Shown: positions 28,537 to 36,452 of the stretch, in pieces
How the letters are laid out: each line of letters opens with the position of its first letter
Position numbering within the stretch: the stretch's first letter is position 1
Translations under genes and position numbers: made by a program
Notes under the pieces: model-generated
The model's database searches: none
What the model saw: only the letters and a program-made list of their open reading frames with translations
What the model was told of the DNA's origin: nothing
Assembly: GCA_028819235.1 (NCBI GenBank)
Contig: JAPPMC010000109.1
Coordinates: 1 to 53,085 of the forward strand
Origin: Bryobacterales bacterium
GTDB taxonomy: Bacteria > Acidobacteriota > Terriglobia > Bryobacterales > UBA6623
Length of the DNA: 53,085 bases
Direction of reading: 5' to 3'

Positions 28537-28919
28537 GCCCCAATCTTACGGAACCCTGATTCCCTACTAGCCGCATCCTGCCGGCCGAGAGACCCGCTTG
28601 ATGCTGCGTGGATCAGACTCCGGCTCCATCGGTTGCGTGGCCTCCAAGCCTCGACGTTGCGGGCCAAGAACCAGTCCCAGCGGCGCTGTACCCCACCGAA
28701 GGCAAAGACGTTCAGCCAGCTGGCTTCGTCGGTCACAAAGTCATGACAGTCGGAAATGGTCGTTCAGTCTGCCCCATCGGCCGCGTTTTGCGAAGTCCGT
28801 TCCAGCGGTCTTGAGATCCGAGTCCGTGTTGGGTCCGGAACGCTGTCGCTCAGGAAGACGAAGCCACGCTAGGTGGCCAGCTGGAGTGGGCTCTTCCTGT
28901 CCTCCTAACCGACTCCGGT
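28537..28919. other. intergenic stretch with one copy of a 24-bp repeat
   Basis: Lies between the divergent amine oxidase and M20 peptidase genes. It holds a copy of the repeat seen at both ends of the 35.9-36.3 kb element (28555-28578). No other gene is convincing. TATGCT at 28919-28924 could be a -10 for the peptidase gene. Confidence 0.4.
28555..28578 (+). repeat. solo copy of a 24-bp dispersed repeat
   Basis: Reads CCTGATTCCCTACTAGCCG followed by CATCC. It matches 35893-35916 at 22 of 24 positions and the reverse complement of 36302-36325 at 20 of 24. It stands alone here, 18 bp upstream of the amine oxidase start. Confidence 0.7.
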
Positions 28920-30134
28920 ATGCTGTCCGGCAGCAATACGCGTGACTGTGACGTGAACAAGGAAGTCGTTCAAGAGCTGACCGATGCGATTCAATCAGAT
29001 CGGTTGATCGAGACCGCCATCAGGTTGATCGAAGTGCCCAGTCCGACGCGATCGGCAGCAGATGTGTCTAATCGGCTGGATGAAATTCTCCGTCGCGACG
29101 GCTTCCCGGTCGAACGCCCGGAAGCTGGCTGGCCAGAGGCTCCGGCTGTCGTCTCAAAGTTCGCAAGCGGGTTACCCGGCCGGATACTGCAATACAACGG
29201 TCACCTCGACACAGTGCATCTGCCATTCGTTCCGCCGCGGATCGAGGACAGCACACTATACGGCAGCGGTTGCTCAGACATGAAGGGTGGCATCGCGGCG
29301 TGCGTCGAAGCGATGCGGGCTCTGCGCGAGACAGGCTTGCTAACGCATGGAGCAGTCATGCTAACCGCGCATGACCTGCACGAGTCGCCATGGGGCGATG
29401 GCACGCATGTCAATGGGCTGATAGACGAAGGTTACGTTGGCGATGCCGTTCTGCTTCCGGAGTATCTCGCCTCGCCACTGCCGGTGATCGGTCGAGGGAT
29501 GGCGGTGTTGACGATCAAGATCACCCGCGAAGGCCAACCAGTGCATGAGATGTTGGGCGGACTCGAGCAGCCCAGCGTCATCCGAGCCGGGGCCGAGATC
29601 ATCCGTCGCTTTGCGCAACTCGATCAAGATCTCAAGCAACTGAACCATCCCATGGCTGGCCGCGAGAGCATGTTCTTCGGGCGATTCGAGGCGGGCGAGA
29701 TCTACAATCAGTCGCCCATCGAGTGCAACGTCGCTGGTACTCGCCGCTGGTTGCCGGGAACAGCACTCACGGAAGCCGAAGCTCAGTTTCATGGGATCCT
29801 GTCGGAAGTCGCCGAGCGACACAGCGTTCGGATCGAGGGTGGATTCCACCTAGCTCGCGATGCCTATCGGATCAATCCTGATGATCCTTTCGTTGCTGCG
29901 TTTCAATCGGCTCATTCAGCCGGAACGGGCGAGGTGCTGCCAGTCGGGGCAAAACCATTCGTGGATGATGGCCATGAGTTTGTGAATCGGGCGGGAATCC
30001 CCGCGATCACTCATGGCCCGGACGCGAAGGGCGCTCACACGCTGAACGAGGAAGTGGCGGTCAGCGAATTGGTGCGGGTCGCCTTGGTCTATGCATTGAC
30101 AGCCGTTGCATACTGTAGCGGACAGCAAGGTTGA
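28920..30134 (+). CDS. M20-family metallopeptidase/deacylase
   Basis: A 404-residue member of the M20/ArgE/DapE family. Metal-site motifs are intact: GHLDTV with His95 and Asp97, the bridging aspartate in GSGCSDMKGG (Asp120), the general-base region HDLHESPWGD (Glu155), and the C-terminal histidine in GAHTLNEE. Such enzymes remove acyl groups from amino acids or cleave small peptides; the substrate cannot be named. ATG 28920 lies inside a possible -10 (TATGCT), so GTG 28953 is a real alternative start. Arginine-pathway relatives (ArgE) belong to this family, but the enzyme is 8 kb from the arg operon and need not be linked to it. Confidence 0.82.
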   Translation: MLSGSNTRDCDVNKEVVQELTDAIQSDRLIETAIRLIEVPSPTRSAADVSNRLDEILRRDGFPVERPEAGWPEAPAVVSKFASGLPGRILQYNGHLDTVHLPFVPPRIEDSTLYGSGCSDMKGGIAACVEAMRALRETGLLTHGAVMLTAHDLHESPWGDGTHVNGLIDEGYVGDAVLLPEYLASPLPVIGRGMAVLTIKITREGQPVHEMLGGLEQPSVIRAGAEIIRRFAQLDQDLKQLNHPMAGRESMFFGRFEAGEIYNQSPIECNVAGTRRWLPGTALTEAEAQFHGILSEVAERHSVRIEGGFHLARDAYRINPDDPFVAAFQSAHSAGTGEVLPVGAKPFVDDGHEFVNRAGIPAITHGPDAKGAHTLNEEVAVSELVRVALVYALTAVAYCSGQQG

Positions 30135-30402
30135 TCGGAGCGAATCACGGCCACTGATCACGGTTGAGAAACAATCGAGTTCTTTCTCGAATCCTCGGTC
30201 GCAGACGAACATTTCCTGTGACACATCCTCATCCGGGCTCAAATGCTCGACATTGAAGGCCAAGCGGCGGGCCTGTGCGTCGGCCTGGGTGAAGGACGGA
30301 TGGACAGGCTGGGCAATGTTCAGATTGAGAAAGCGACGCCAGTCAGAAGTGAGACCCTACGGCGGGCGTCACACTTCGCCAGTTCAGGAGGCTTGAACCT
30401 TT
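30135..30402 (-). pseudogene. coding-like remnant of unknown origin
   Basis: On the minus strand a frame is open from about 30355 down into the peptidase gene with codon use that looks protein-coding (a segment reading DWRRFLNLNIAQPVHPSF, then ARRLAFNVEHLSPDEDVSQ). It has no clear start, and its far end is only the antisense of the peptidase gene. I do not recognise the family. It may be a gene fragment left by deletion, or chance. Confidence 0.25.
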
Positions 30403-31899
30403 CTACCGCCTCTCGTATATGTCAACTATCTCCGGTCGTTTGCCTTCTGTCGAAATGCCCGCCGCCAGCATCAGCTTAGTAATCGCGTGGATCGTCCGGA
30501 CATCGGGTTGCGGGCTGCGATCGGCGTACCCTTCGGCGATGAACAGTGGCGTCCCGCCAGCCTTGTTGGGGTTCTTCCAGACTTCCGGATCGGCTCCACG
30601 CTCCGCCAGCAAGTTTGCGACTAGCGGGTAGGCGTTGTACGCGGCGCCGTGCATAGCTGTATCGCCGTTGTTGTCGACGGTGTTGCTGTCAGCACCCAGA
30701 TCCAGCAGCAGCGTTACGGCTTCCAGCGCTTCGCTTTCCTCGCCCGCCTCCTGGTCCGGCGACGTCGTGCCGACCCCGGCCGCAGCCATTAGCGGTGTGG
30801 TGTTGTTGAAGTTGGGCAGTAGCGGATCGCCTCCCAACTCCACGAGCAGGCGCATCAGCGGAACGTCGGAGCGATCAGCGGCCAACAGAAGCGGTGTCGC
30901 CCCGGCCGCTCCCACCGTAGCGATAAGTGAGGTTGTACCGGGCAATCCCTGTGTGCCTCTGGGCAGGCGGGAATTGACATCAGCGCCGCGCTTCACGATC
31001 TCGCGCACAAATTCGGCGCTCGACAGTAGGCCGGCTCCCATCGGCGGCGCGCCATCGTTGATGTCGTTTGAATCCGGCTTGCGCACTCCGGGAATCAAGT
31101 GGAGAGCCGTGAATCCGGTCCGAACGTCGTTGGGATTCGCACCCGCCTCGACCAGCGCAATCGCAAGCTCGAAGTGGCCGTTCAGAACTGCTATCTGCAA
31201 CGGACACATGGCCGACGCTCTCCCCCTGAATTTCCAGCCCTCGGCGGGCTGCATCATCGCATTCGCGTCGACACCCGCCTCGAGAAGAGCCTGCGCGGCG
31301 TCGAGGCGGCCCTCGCGGACAGCGAGAAAGAACGGCGTGAACCCGGAATTGAGTCGGGCGTTCGCGTCGGCGCCTGCCTCAATCAGAACGCGGACGACCT
31401 CCGCGTGGCCCTCCGCCGCCGCCCACATCAAGGCCGTCTGGCCGAGCCGCTCTCGCCGGTCGATGGCAGCACCGTATGCGAGCAACGCCTTCACCGTTGC
31501 AGCATTCCCGGACCGGGCAGCCAACATGAGGACTGTCTCCCCACCCTTCATCTGAGTATTCGCGTTGCCGCCGGACTCCAACAGCAGCTTCACAATCGCG
31601 GCGTTGCCGTTGGTGCAGGCTTCCGCGAGGGCCGACGCGCCATAGCGGTTCACAGCGTTCACGTTGGCACCCGCTCGCACGAGCAACTCAACCATCTCGG
31701 CATCATCGTGATACGCAGCCCAATGCAGTGCAGTGGTCCCATCCAACTGCGCGGCATTGACGTCGACTCCCGTCTTGAGGAGGGGCCGGACACTTGCCCA
31801 ATCGCTTTGCTCGGCGGCATCGGGGAGCGATGCTGCGACAGTGAGACTCGCGAGCCACAGCTCCAAGAGCACGATTCCAGCGATTCTAGGCCAGCACAT
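30403..31899 (-). CDS. exported ankyrin-repeat protein
   Basis: A 498-residue protein with a signal peptide (MCWPRIAGIVLLELWLASLT to about residue 23), then roughly ten ankyrin repeats across the whole length. Canonical units read GTTALHWAAYHDDAEMVELL, GQTALMWAAAEGHAEVVRVL and GDTAMHGAAYNAYPLVANLL. It is a protein-interaction scaffold outside the cytoplasm. It follows the DUF1552 gene by 11 bp with TAGGAG upstream of its ATG, the third gene of a three-gene operon whose order (cytochrome-type protein, DUF1552, ankyrin) recurs in Acidobacteria and related phyla. It may hold the two exported partner proteins together. Confidence 0.93.
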   Translation of the reverse strand: MCWPRIAGIVLLELWLASLTVAASLPDAAEQSDWASVRPLLKTGVDVNAAQLDGTTALHWAAYHDDAEMVELLVRAGANVNAVNRYGASALAEACTNGNAAIVKLLLESGGNANTQMKGGETVLMLAARSGNAATVKALLAYGAAIDRRERLGQTALMWAAAEGHAEVVRVLIEAGADANARLNSGFTPFFLAVREGRLDAAQALLEAGVDANAMMQPAEGWKFRGRASAMCPLQIAVLNGHFELAIALVEAGANPNDVRTGFTALHLIPGVRKPDSNDINDGAPPMGAGLLSSAEFVREIVKRGADVNSRLPRGTQGLPGTTSLIATVGAAGATPLLLAADRSDVPLMRLLVELGGDPLLPNFNNTTPLMAAAGVGTTSPDQEAGEESEALEAVTLLLDLGADSNTVDNNGDTAMHGAAYNAYPLVANLLAERGADPEVWKNPNKAGGTPLFIAEGYADRSPQPDVRTIHAITKLMLAAGISTEGKRPEIVDIYERR

Positions 31900-31910
31900 G
31901 GGTTTGTCTC

Positions 31911-33260
31911 CTATGCAATGTCGGTTAGTTCGAAGAGGTCTTCGACCTTCCCGGTGCTGTCCACGAACGAATCCATACGGATGCCGACACGATCGAGCAA
32001 GGTGAGGTGGAGGTTGGCCAGATTAGTTCCCTCCTCGTACTTGATATGGCGACCGCCCCTCAGGCCGCTTGCAGCGCCGCCGGTCACCAGGATCGGAAGG
32101 TTCTCGTGATCGTGAAGGCTCGGGTTTCCCATGCCGCTGCCGTACAGGTAGACCGAATGATCGAGGAGCGACCCGTCGCCGTCCGGAGTGGCGTCCATTT
32201 TCCGGAGGAAATCTGAGAACAGCGATACATGGAATGTGTTGATCTTTGCGATCTTCAATACCTTTTCCGGATCGTTTCCGTGATGACTGGTCGGATGGTG
32301 GGGCTCCGGGACGCCGATCTCCGGATACGTCCGATTGTTGTGCTCGCGCGTGAACTGGAAACTGACTACGCGGGTGATGTCCGCCTGAAACGCTAATACC
32401 TGCAGGTCGTACATGAGCCTGGCGTGGTCGGCGAACGCTGCGGGGACTCCTACCGGCCGATCGGTGTCCGGCATCTTGTCTTCAGCTACCGCTCGCTCGG
32501 CGCGCTCGATTTCGCGCTCGACTTGGCGAACGCTCTCGAGATACTGGTCCAGGCGCAAGCGATCGGGAGCGCCCACCTGCCCTTTGATAGTTGCGATGCT
32601 CCCGGTGAACGAGTCCAGTAGGCTTGAACGGTCGCGCAGCGCCGCTCGGCGCTCGGCGGAATTGCCGCCCTCGCCGAACAGACGCTCGAAGACGACACGC
32701 GGATGGGCCTCGGACGGTAGGGGCGTCGTCGGCGACGACCACGAGAGACAATTCTGATACACGCAGGAGTACCCGTTGTTGCACACACCGGCGAGCGGGG
32801 TCAGGTCCATCGCGAGTTGGAGTGAGGATACCTGGGTATCGCGGCCCATCTGCTCGGCCGCGATCTGGTCGGCTGTCGTGCCCAGATAGTAGTCCGAGCT
32901 CTCGGTGTGTTTGGCGACCGCCGCACTCAGAAACGCTGAGTTGGAGGTGTCATGCGTACCCGGATAGGCATTTGGCAGCCGCATATTGGTGATCACGGTC
33001 ACCTGATCCTTGACCGGCTCCAGCGAGCTCAGGATGGGGGAAAGCTCATCGAGCCTTCCTTGGCCCGGCGGGGTCCATCGCGAATGATCACATCCCATCG
33101 GGACAAACACGAATCCGAGCCTCGCCACCGGTTTCGCGGGTGTCTTGGCCCATGCCGTGGCAGCGGGAATCATGGCGTCTAGTAGCGGCATGGCCAGACC
33201 AGCCTGCGCACTCTTCAGGAGCGCCCGCCTGGGAATCGCCTTCTTGGTCAGAAACGTCAT
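31911..33260 (-). CDS. DUF1552-family exported protein
   Basis: A 449-residue protein starting MTFLTKKAIPRRALLKSAQA, a twin-arginine-like signal, followed by a DUF1552 domain (RLGFVFVPMGCDHSRWTPPG, GTHDTSNSAFLSA, SADQ-type segment TTADQIAAEQMG, FTREHNNRTYPEIG, YLYGSGMGNPSLHDHENLP). The fold is related to DUF1501 and sulfatase/alkaline-phosphatase-like proteins; no activity is established. TAGGAGC lies about 8 nt upstream of the ATG. It is separated by 12 bp from the cytochrome-type gene and by 11 bp from the ankyrin gene. Confidence 0.92.
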   Translation of the reverse strand: MTFLTKKAIPRRALLKSAQAGLAMPLLDAMIPAATAWAKTPAKPVARLGFVFVPMGCDHSRWTPPGQGRLDELSPILSSLEPVKDQVTVITNMRLPNAYPGTHDTSNSAFLSAAVAKHTESSDYYLGTTADQIAAEQMGRDTQVSSLQLAMDLTPLAGVCNNGYSCVYQNCLSWSSPTTPLPSEAHPRVVFERLFGEGGNSAERRAALRDRSSLLDSFTGSIATIKGQVGAPDRLRLDQYLESVRQVEREIERAERAVAEDKMPDTDRPVGVPAAFADHARLMYDLQVLAFQADITRVVSFQFTREHNNRTYPEIGVPEPHHPTSHHGNDPEKVLKIAKINTFHVSLFSDFLRKMDATPDGDGSLLDHSVYLYGSGMGNPSLHDHENLPILVTGGAASGLRGGRHIKYEEGTNLANLHLTLLDRVGIRMDSFVDSTGKVEDLFELTDIA

Positions 33261-33272
33261 GATTTCTTGCTC

Positions 33273-35732
33273 CTATAGGTTGCCTGCGATCGCACGAGGC
33301 GCGGTCGGTTCATTGCCTTGCGTGCTTCTCATTTGAAACGGTGGGCTCTGGACAATCCCGAGAATCAGCGAAGAGAACCGGAAATCGTTTTTTTCAGCGT
33401 CTCTCACGATTCTCCGAACGGCCGGCGCGTCGTAGTACTCCACGCCTCGCCCCAGCGCGAAAGTCAGAAGTCTTTCCGTCAGCGTCGCGACAAACAACTC
33501 GGGACGGTCCAGAAGAGCGTCTTCGAGCCCGTCAGGCCCTCGAAAGTCCCCCGCGCCGGGGAGACTCCCCGATGCATCGAGGAGTTTCCCGCCTAGTTCC
33601 CGGTCGCGCCACTGTCCGACTGCATTGAAGTTCTCAAGCGAGAACCCAGCAGGGTCGATCGTGCGGTGGCAGCTCGCGCACACCGCGTTGCTGCGGTGCG
33701 CAGCCAGGCGCTCTCGCATCGGGAGATCGGCCGCCACCGCGCTCTCGTCGAGCACGGGGACATTGGGTGGTGGAGGAGAAGGAGGCGCGCCCAAGAGATT
33801 GCTCAAGACGAATACTCCGCGCAGCACAGGTGATGTCCGGGTCGCATACGAGGTGACTGACAGAACGCTGCCGTGCCGCAGCAGGCCGCCGCGTTCGCTT
33901 CCGGGGGGAAGGGTCACCCGGCGGAACCGGCTTCCGTAAACTCCGGGAATTCCGTAGTGCTTGGCTAAGCGTTCGTTGAGGAACGTGTAGTCCGATCGAA
34001 TGAGAGTGAGAACGCTGCGATCCTCGCGCAGCACGCTATCGAAGAACAGCTCAGTTTCCTTCCTGAAGGCTTGCCGCAGATTGTCGTCGAAGTCCCGAAA
34101 GACGTTGGCGCTCGGAAGGACCGCCTCGACATTGCGCAGCCGTAGCCACTGTCCGGCGAAGTTCGTCGCGAGGTTCATCGAACGGCGATCGGCGAGCATC
34201 CGACGCGTCTGCTTCTCGAGTTCCCCCGGCTGGCTCAGTTCACCCTGGACGGCCGCGTCGAGCAACTCATCGTCTGGGATGCTGCTCCACAGGAAGAACG
34301 ACAATCGCGATGCCAGATCAACATCGGCGACCCGGTAGATGCCGCTTGCCGGCACGTGTCTTGGGTCGCTTTCGACGCGGAACAGAAACAGCGGGTTGGC
34401 GAGCACAGCACTCAGTGCTTTGGCGATGCCGGAGTCGAAGTCGCCTTCGGCTCGTCCTTCGCGATAGAAGGCCATCGGGCCGTCGAGCTCTGATTCGGCG
34501 ATTGGGCGTCGATAGGCACGCCGCATCAGTTTCGACAGAATCTCTCTCGCGCATTCCTCTTCCTGCGCCCGCTCCGGTCCCGATGGTCGGCAGACAAACA
34601 ATCGCCTGCGGCTCGGCGTGTTCCCGGGGCCTTTGGGACTATATGGCCCGGTGACCAGAACCTGATCGATAGCTGGCGCAGTGCGCGGATACCGATTGTC
34701 GTTGAAGCGGGCTAGCGCGGGCTGCCGCAGTGTCTCGGTAAGCGAAGACCCCTCTTTGGCAAAGGTGACGGCGAGGTCGTGCGGACCGGCAGTGACCGCG
34801 AAGCGCGCTTTCAGATCCTTGTCGACCGCAGCGACCTGCCTGAATAGGGAGTCGTCGCCTCTGGCCGGTCTTTGGATCGTGAAGGTCTTGACAGGCTCTC
34901 GGTCGAGCAGGACCAGTAACTCGTGCGGACGGTCATCGCGCATCCCGCTGACGGTCCCTGTCAGATTGCGAGCGAGAAGGATCTGGACCTCGTACTCGCC
35001 GTCCCGGGGGAACGTATAGGAGGCCGACAAGCCACCTCGCGTGCCAAGCGGCAGCCCATGCAAGTGACCTTCCTGTGTCAGATCCGGAGCCACTCGAATG
35101 ATGTCGCCCTGCAGAGACTGCGTCGTCCCGACCGCGAGGCGGCTGATTTTCTGGGCACCTGAGATATAGCGGTTCAGGAGCGTCGGCGACAGATCGCCGA
35201 CGATGACGTTGTCGAACCCGTGACCGCTCTCATCGGCCGGCAGTAGCGAGGCGACGTTGATGTCAAGCGCCAAGAGGTCCCGAATCGCGTTCTGATACTC
35301 GGTGCGAGTCAGCCGTCGCAGCGTTTCCGTGCGGCCAGGATTCAAGCTTGCCGCAGCCCCCGCATCCAGCGACCCTGTCAGCCATGTCAACATCTTGCGA
35401 CGATGGGCCTCAGGTGGCTGCAGCGCTTGGGGAGGCGGCATGAGGCCCGTGTGCAGCTTGCGCACCACCTTCTCCCATAGTTCCGGTCGCGTCGCGGGCC
35501 TGGACACGTCTAGGTGCTCCAAACTCAGTCCCCCGGTCTTCAGGCGCTGGCTGTGGCAGGTCGCGCAATAACGATCGAGGAATTGACGCTGGTCCAACGT
35601 CGGAGAACTCTCGGAGGAGGTCACATCAGCCTGCTGTGCATGTAGCCTCCCCTGCACAGAGAGCAAGAGTGCCGCTGCCAGCCCGGCAACGACTAGCTTC
35701 ACCGGTACAGGAAAGTGCACCGGCCCGTTCAT
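33273..35732 (-). CDS. cytochrome c-type DUF1587/1592/1588/1595/1585 protein
   Basis: An 819-residue exported protein. A signal peptide (PVKLVVAGLAAALLLSVQG) is followed by one haem-binding site CATCH (Cys56, Cys59, His60) and then the chain of domains always found together: DUF1587 (LRRLTRTEYQNAIRDLLALD), DUF1595, DUF1592 (RLSFFLWSSIPDDELLDAA), DUF1588 (ERGGLLRHGSVLSVTSYATR) and DUF1585 at the end. ATG 35732 is chosen: GGCGGGG lies 8 nt upstream, and a -10 (TATAAC) just before the alternative GTG 35759 would start transcription inside the longer form. The family is thought to act in extracytoplasmic oxidation or polymer breakdown; its chemistry is not known. Confidence 0.93.
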   Translation of the reverse strand: MNGPVHFPVPVKLVVAGLAAALLLSVQGRLHAQQADVTSSESSPTLDQRQFLDRYCATCHSQRLKTGGLSLEHLDVSRPATRPELWEKVVRKLHTGLMPPPQALQPPEAHRRKMLTWLTGSLDAGAAASLNPGRTETLRRLTRTEYQNAIRDLLALDINVASLLPADESGHGFDNVIVGDLSPTLLNRYISGAQKISRLAVGTTQSLQGDIIRVAPDLTQEGHLHGLPLGTRGGLSASYTFPRDGEYEVQILLARNLTGTVSGMRDDRPHELLVLLDREPVKTFTIQRPARGDDSLFRQVAAVDKDLKARFAVTAGPHDLAVTFAKEGSSLTETLRQPALARFNDNRYPRTAPAIDQVLVTGPYSPKGPGNTPSRRRLFVCRPSGPERAQEEECAREILSKLMRRAYRRPIAESELDGPMAFYREGRAEGDFDSGIAKALSAVLANPLFLFRVESDPRHVPASGIYRVADVDLASRLSFFLWSSIPDDELLDAAVQGELSQPGELEKQTRRMLADRRSMNLATNFAGQWLRLRNVEAVLPSANVFRDFDDNLRQAFRKETELFFDSVLREDRSVLTLIRSDYTFLNERLAKHYGIPGVYGSRFRRVTLPPGSERGGLLRHGSVLSVTSYATRTSPVLRGVFVLSNLLGAPPSPPPPNVPVLDESAVAADLPMRERLAAHRSNAVCASCHRTIDPAGFSLENFNAVGQWRDRELGGKLLDASGSLPGAGDFRGPDGLEDALLDRPELFVATLTERLLTFALGRGVEYYDAPAVRRIVRDAEKNDFRFSSLILGIVQSPPFQMRSTQGNEPTAPRAIAGNL

Positions 35733-35760
35733 CTGCTGTGCCCCGCCAGCGAGCAACACG

Positions 35761-35766
35761 GTTATA
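35761..35766 (-). promoter_or_regulatory. candidate -10 of the DUF1592-DUF1552-ankyrin operon
   Basis: TATAAC on the minus strand (5 of 6 to TATAAT), placing a transcription start near 35754 and leaving a 22-nt leader with a GGCGGGG ribosome site before ATG 35732. No good -35 is seen. Confidence 0.4.
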
Positions 35767-35892
35767 TCCTAAGCAGATTCTCGCGAGGCACGGGCCCCTC
35801 CCTGCTCGTGGCAATGGCTGAGGGCCCTGTTGTGAGTTCAACTCGCGTCATTGTGTAACCAAGTCGCACTGCATCCGTGCTCCGTTACCAAT

Positions 35893-35916
35893 CCTGATTC
35901 CCTACTGGCCGTATCC
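35893..35916 (+). repeat. left copy of the 24-bp repeat
   Basis: Reads CCTGATTCCCTACTGGCCG followed by TATCC. It is the left member of the inverted pair and nearly identical to the solo copy at 28555. Confidence 0.75.
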
Positions 35917-36301
35917 CGGGAGACAACCGGGAGGGGGTGGGATCTTCGTTTGTTTGGTGGCGGGCAGGGGCACGTCAGGCAAAGAAAGTGACCGTAAGCA
36001 ATAGGGGCTGAGGTGGCTGGTGGCAGCGTTCGCCGCCGGGCACCTTGGGCTGTCTCTCCGCGGGCAGCGGGCCGCCCGGATGCGCCGTTGCATGCCAATA
36101 GAGGGCGCTGCACGTTCCAGGGGGGCCAGCTCCGGCCAGTCCCCGCTTCCAGCGCGGGATCGGCAGAGGCAGCGGCATCGCCGTCGTCTACAGCAGCGTC
36201 GGGAGCATAGCGGTCAAGTCCTAGCGGCGATTCAACCAGTGCTGGAACTCCGCCGAGCAGCGCGCTACACAGCTCTGCCTCAGCCCGCGTTGGTTGGCAC
36301 T

Positions 36302-36325
36302 GAATGCGGACAGTAGGGAATCAGT
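36302..36325 (-). repeat. right, inverted copy of the 24-bp repeat
   Basis: On the plus strand it reads GAATGCGGACAGTAGGG then AATCAGT, the reverse complement of the left copy with a few changes at the ends. Confidence 0.7.
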
Positions 36326-36452
36326 TATGGAAGTGTGCCCAACTGCGGTGGTAGCATGAAGCCGCGCGGAACTGGACGCCGCGCCCCCTGTCACAGCCCC
36401 GTGCAGGGCCGCCAAGTGCCGGCCCCAGAGTCGCCCGGGGCATCCTAGAGCG

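Larger units (their letters stand above)
35893..36325. mobile_element. possible non-autonomous element bounded by inverted repeats
   Basis: A 24-bp sequence at 35893-35916 is repeated in inverted form at 36302-36325 (about 20 of 24 positions; the core CTGATTCCCTACTG is exact). The 385 bases between hold no recognisable gene. A third, solo copy lies at 28555-28578. No target-site duplication is visible, and the family is not one I can name, so this may be a miniature element, an insertion-sequence remnant, or a pair of dispersed repeats. Confidence 0.45.
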
